Below are positions 60,263 to 64,000 of a stretch of 64,000 nucleotides of DNA, piece after piece. Source of the stretch: Quercus robur. Taxonomy: Eukaryota; Streptophyta; Magnoliopsida; Fagales; Fagaceae. A program made the position numbers and the translations under genes. Position 1 is the stretch's first letter. Every line of letters starts with the position of its first letter. A model generated the notes under the pieces. The model was not told the origin of the DNA and made no database searches. It was given only the letters and a program-made list of their open reading frames with translations. The stretch is taken from positions 2,542,001-2,606,000 of the forward strand of contig NC_065536.1 in the NCBI RefSeq assembly GCF_932294415.1, read 5' to 3'.

Positions 60263-62943
60263 TTACCCTATATATGCTTCTTTGTGCTGTTTGCTTGTTT
60301 TGTCTTGCTCCTTAAACACTTCGCATCTTTGCTTTGTGACGTCCATAACTCTATATGGGAGGGGGTGAATTGTATGTCTCATCACAACAAAGAAGACAGA
60401 CGCAAGGCTGGCAAACAGCAAGCACATTGCAAACAAAATGAGTATGTCCAAATCTATCCTCTCATGGCTCAAGCTTCTTAAAGTTTCGAACCTATCCCAC
60501 ACATAAGAACCATCTTGTAATCGTGGACAGTTGCACTATGATCCACACCCCTCTGTATTACAGTAGAAACTGATTTGAGGTCATCACATTCATTGCATAC
60601 TGGATTGGGTTACTCCAATACATCCATCTGTAAAACTTTATGTCAGATAATAGAACAACCACATTTGAAGCTGACACCCACAATGATGTCACAATTGACA
60701 CGGCAAATGTAGCTAGTGTTGGCACTGGTGCTAGGAAAGTGATCATCATTCCAAAATAAATTAGGCATAGTGTAAACAGGAAGAGCACTATCCAGTACTT
60801 GATGAATTTTGAAGGGGATTGTGTCCCAATACCTACCATCCCATTCTCAATTCCTACAACTGCAAGTGTTGCCATGAGAAAGTAAGGAATCTCGCCCACT
60901 ACCCATGATATTGGATAAAATACTGGAAGATACATTCCAGCCATTTTCTCTCGAAAATAGACCAACCCGTTTGTGCCAATCTGGGGTATGACATTGTTTG
61001 CTGAGATCACCCCTATGAGTATAACTTGCATGTATATATATAGTGTACAGCACCATATATGTCCTTGTATTCGATTTGAAAGTAGGGGGAACCCATCAGG
61101 AGACCAATAATCACACACCCGGGAAGTCTAGCATATGTATATTGAACATTCCTCCATAAGAATCTTTGTGTTCTTAGTATTACCAAAATGGCTTGCCGTG
61201 AATACAGAGCTGGATAAGTAGAAGATAGATAATTTCTTCTTATGTTCTTGATCAACTTCTTTACATTGCAAATTTCTTTGTTATTCATCTCACACAGAGA
61301 GCTGGCTTGGTAGATTTGTGAAAAATTTAGGGAAGGAGTGTTCCTCTTTTTGGTTCCTATGCCAAGAGCTCCCATGATAAAACTAACTGGACTATCTCTT
61401 CTGGAATAATGGGGAACCTTTGGGATTTATGTGAAATAATGTAGCAAGTCATTGCAGTTAGATCCTATCGGGCCAAAGTATGCTTGATTTCCCTCTCGTG
61501 TTAGAATGAGTGCTAGGTCAAAGAATGATAGTGTGCGTGCATTAGGGTGTGTAGAGTAGAAATAATGACCCGACCTGAATTTGACACCTGAGAGAGAATG
61601 TTGAGGATAGCCAAGGTTCCATTAGTATCAAAACCAGAAATTGGTTCTTCAAGAAGGAGAATACTTGGGTTGGCAGCCAACTCAACTGCAACGGTTATCT
61701 TTTTGGCTATTTCAAATGTCTTTCCTGTGGCATTGCAAAGATGACCTACGAGTTCATTGGAGTAGGGCAGTAGACCAAGTTGGTTGAGAACCAACTCAAC
61801 ATGAATGCGGCGGCTTGTGGCACTAATCTCTTGGCCAAGATGGAGTGCAGCACTAAATTGAAGGGATTCACGGATGGAGAGGTAAGGTTGGTGAGCATCA
61901 AGCTTCTCAACATAGCCTATAGTTTGGAGAAGGTAGTGCCTATCCCCAAACCACTTGCCTGGAGGTTGCCACTGAGGCTGCTGCTTACTGGTATCCTTCC
62001 AGCCAGGCATTTGAGGAGTGTGACCTTACTTGTTTGATTACCACCTAACAAGGCTAGCATGGTGTGGGGTCTTGCATAGCCTGTTATATTGTTGAAAACT
62101 GCTGTGCCTTCTTTAGCTCCCTTTTCATACCTGATGCACCACAAGTGTGAAAAAATATCTCATGGGGATCAACCCTTTAATTTTATAAAGATCAACTGGG
62201 AATTTTCCCCCTATTTTTTTGTTTGGTAGGCTATTGTTATTACTTTTATTATTTCTTGTTGTAGACAATTTGTTTTAGGGGATTGTGATAGGTAATTATA
62301 TAATTATTTTTTGGGTACAATTTGGAAATTGGGACACATATGGTTGGGTTAGGAGTAGGGAACAAACCTTGTGAATGATAAATCCTCGAAGAGTAGAGTT
62401 GCCTGCTTCACTGGAATGCCTAACCCGTGCCTCTCCAGGTCAATTCGAAACTCCTCAATCCATTTCTCAACTCCGCTATTGTCCTTCATTCCTTCTTGTT
62501 GTGAAATTAAATGTTGGCTATTGCTGTTGTATGACTGAACTTCTTTCTCTCTATCTTCCTCATACTTTCTTATTATAGGGGTCTTTTTGAGACGGGGCAG
62601 AGACTAACTCATCCCCATGAACTCTATCTTCTTTAGCCCCAACACTGTTAACAAGTTGGCAATTCCTATCCATCCCAGGAGAATAACATAAGAAAGCCAT
62701 GGTATCTTAGCATCCTGTGAAAGCTCATAAAAGTTTTCCAACTGTCATTGATGGAAATTGGTCACAGAAAGGAAGTTCACCAAGGTACTTTGAGCAGGGC
62801 TCTGTGTATCCCTTGTTAAACAGGAACTTGCAAAATGAGACATTGGCCCAGTGAATTGGGTTCAGGTAAACAAGCCACTTCCAGTAAGTTGGAAGGATAG
62901 ATCACAAAGCCACTGAAGAGTAGGAAGACCGAGACAAGTAGAC
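60263..62943 (-). pseudogene. ABCG (PDR-type) transporter pseudogene, second half
   Basis: Order on the minus strand: end of membrane domain 1 (62943-62590, WLVYLNP-type text with a frameshift), a linker exon (about 62580-62369, ending ATLLFEDLSFT), nucleotide-binding domain 2 (62130-61513), linker and first membrane helices (61510-61013), core of membrane domain 2 (61118-60558, VYFREKMAGMYLPVFYP, WMYWSNPIQYAMN) and the C-terminal exon (about 60580-60263). Intact relatives are full-size plasma-membrane exporters. Breaks: a frameshift near 61955, stops at 61427-61429 and 62604-62606, frameshifts near 61040 and 60570, and a stop in the C-terminal exon. The Walker A reads GGNQTSKVT, far from GxxGxGK[ST]; Walker B ILLLEEP is kept. 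The first half is not present. Confidence 0.92.
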
Positions 62944-63167
62944 CTGCACGAAGTACAAGAAATTACATAGTGGGTTTCATACCTGATGTAAAAGTAGTGC
63001 TATCTCAAGTAGCATTCACTCAAAAAGAACTTTGAAATATTGACTGTTTTATGTATATATGAGATTGATGAGGTGAATATCATAATACATTTATTTTCCC
63101 AGGAGCATGGCAATTTTGAGAATTTTCTAAATGAATTTTAAGGATGCATCATTGATTGCAATCTTTG

Positions 63168-64000
63168 TATTTATTTATTTTTTGATAAATAACGGAATTG
63201 TATTAATCAAAAGTCAAGTACACCGGGGGTGTACGTGGAAAATAGTACATCAAACACAAAAATTACAAAGATCAAGCATTTCTAAAAAATTAGAACAAGG
63301 GAAAAGATTAAAGGAAGAACTCCACTCTAGCAAGGTGTGAAGAAGAAGAGATTTAACTTCTGAAATAGACCATTCCTTCCCTTTGAAACATCTTGAGTTC
63401 CGCTCTCGCCAAATACACCATAGGACACAATGTGGGACAGTCCTCCATAAATCAATGCTCTGATGCCCACCGAAGGAACCTTGCCAACTCGAAAATAAAT
63501 CAGAGACACCATGCGGCATAACCCATTGAAGACCAAATAGAGCCCACACCATAGACCATAATTCATAAGCAATAGGACAATGAAGAAGAAGATGATTCAC
63601 CGATTCTCCACTCTTTTTACACATATAGTACCAATCTACAACTGCGACACCCTTATACCATAAATTTTTAGTAGTCAAAATCTTACCCAATGAGGCAGTC
63701 CAAGAGAAGAAAGCAACCTTACTAGGGACCTTTGAACGCCAAACAGGCTTCCAAGGGAAAGAAATGTTGAGAGTAGAGGAAAGGGAGAGATAGTACTCAC
63801 TCACTTTAAAATTCTTATTCCTAGTTGGTTTCCAGCATAGTTTGTCCTGACCTTCACCATTAAGGGGCATTGAATTGATAAGATCTAGAAAAGTGTAAAA
63901 ATGTTCTGTTTCCCAATCTTGGGGAGCTCTAGAAAAAAGAAGATCCCAGTGAAGCCTCTGGTTAGGAAAGTGCATAACATATGCAATAGAAGACTCCTTA
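63168..64000 (-). mobile_element. 3' end of a LINE (L1-type) element, continues off the window
   Basis: The minus strand is open from the right edge to a stop at 63250-63252. It encodes the zinc-binding domain (zf-RVT) at the C-terminus of plant LINE reverse transcriptase ORF2: FKVSEYYLSL, WRSKVPSKVAFFSWTA, CKKSGESVNHLLLHCPIA and CVLWCIWRERNSRCF. About 60 bp of 3' UTR follows to an A-rich tail (the ATTTATTTATT region around 63168-63182 on plus). The ORF is intact within view. The reverse transcriptase and endonuclease domains would lie beyond 64000. Confidence 0.9.

Overview
This is nuclear DNA from a flowering plant, most likely a woody eudicot. The genes have many small introns, the intergenic DNA is AT-rich, and plant transposons (Copia, LINE, tRNA-derived SINEs, TTA-target MITEs) are frequent. 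Four housekeeping proteins read cleanly as their land-plant versions, and a fifth is cut by the window edge. Nothing bacterial, organellar or CRISPR-like was seen. The species cannot be fixed from the sequence; a tree of the rosid group is only an impression.

Layout. 15-4566 (minus): ATP-citrate lyase subunit A, 11 of its exons, the last one lying off the left edge; its intron 1 holds an exact-looking 488-bp tandem duplication. 4.6-20.4 kb is a repeat and pseudogene zone: a second, diverged copy of the ACLA intron-1 sequence, a dispersed ~430-bp repeat, a truncated Copia element, and broken pieces of F-box, PPR (two) and ARF GTPase genes, with a SINE nested in an LTR scrap. 20731-28419 (plus): complete YAO/RRP9 WD40 gene of 7 exons, with a Harbinger-like MITE in intron 2 and a solo LTR in intron 5. 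29.6-34.7 kb (plus): FACT subunit SPT16, a single coding exon behind a leader split by introns and a promoter with duplicated E2F-site modules. 35.8-43.3 kb (plus): two decayed genes in a row, SEC24 (a hairpin MITE sits inside one exon) and RPAP2. 44-48 kb: AT-rich spacer with a SINE and a Tourist-like MITE. 49034-52808 (plus): complete 11-exon GSK3/shaggy kinase. 55911-58367 (plus): complete five-exon U11/U12-20K (ZMAT5-like) zinc-finger gene, with a degenerate ~75-bp minisatellite in intron 2. 58981-59799: a CpG-rich MITE. 60.3-62.9 kb (minus): full-size ABCG transporter pseudogene (second half). 63.2-64.0 kb (minus): 3' end of a LINE running off the right edge.

The intact genes are unrelated housekeeping functions: cytosolic acetyl-CoA supply, rRNA processing, chromatin transcription, brassinosteroid-type kinase signalling and minor-spliceosome splicing. 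They do not form a pathway or cluster. I found no convincing new multi-gene system. The most unusual structures are the ACLA intron duplications, the duplicated SPT16 promoter module, the nested and chimeric insertions, and the two adjacent pseudogenes.
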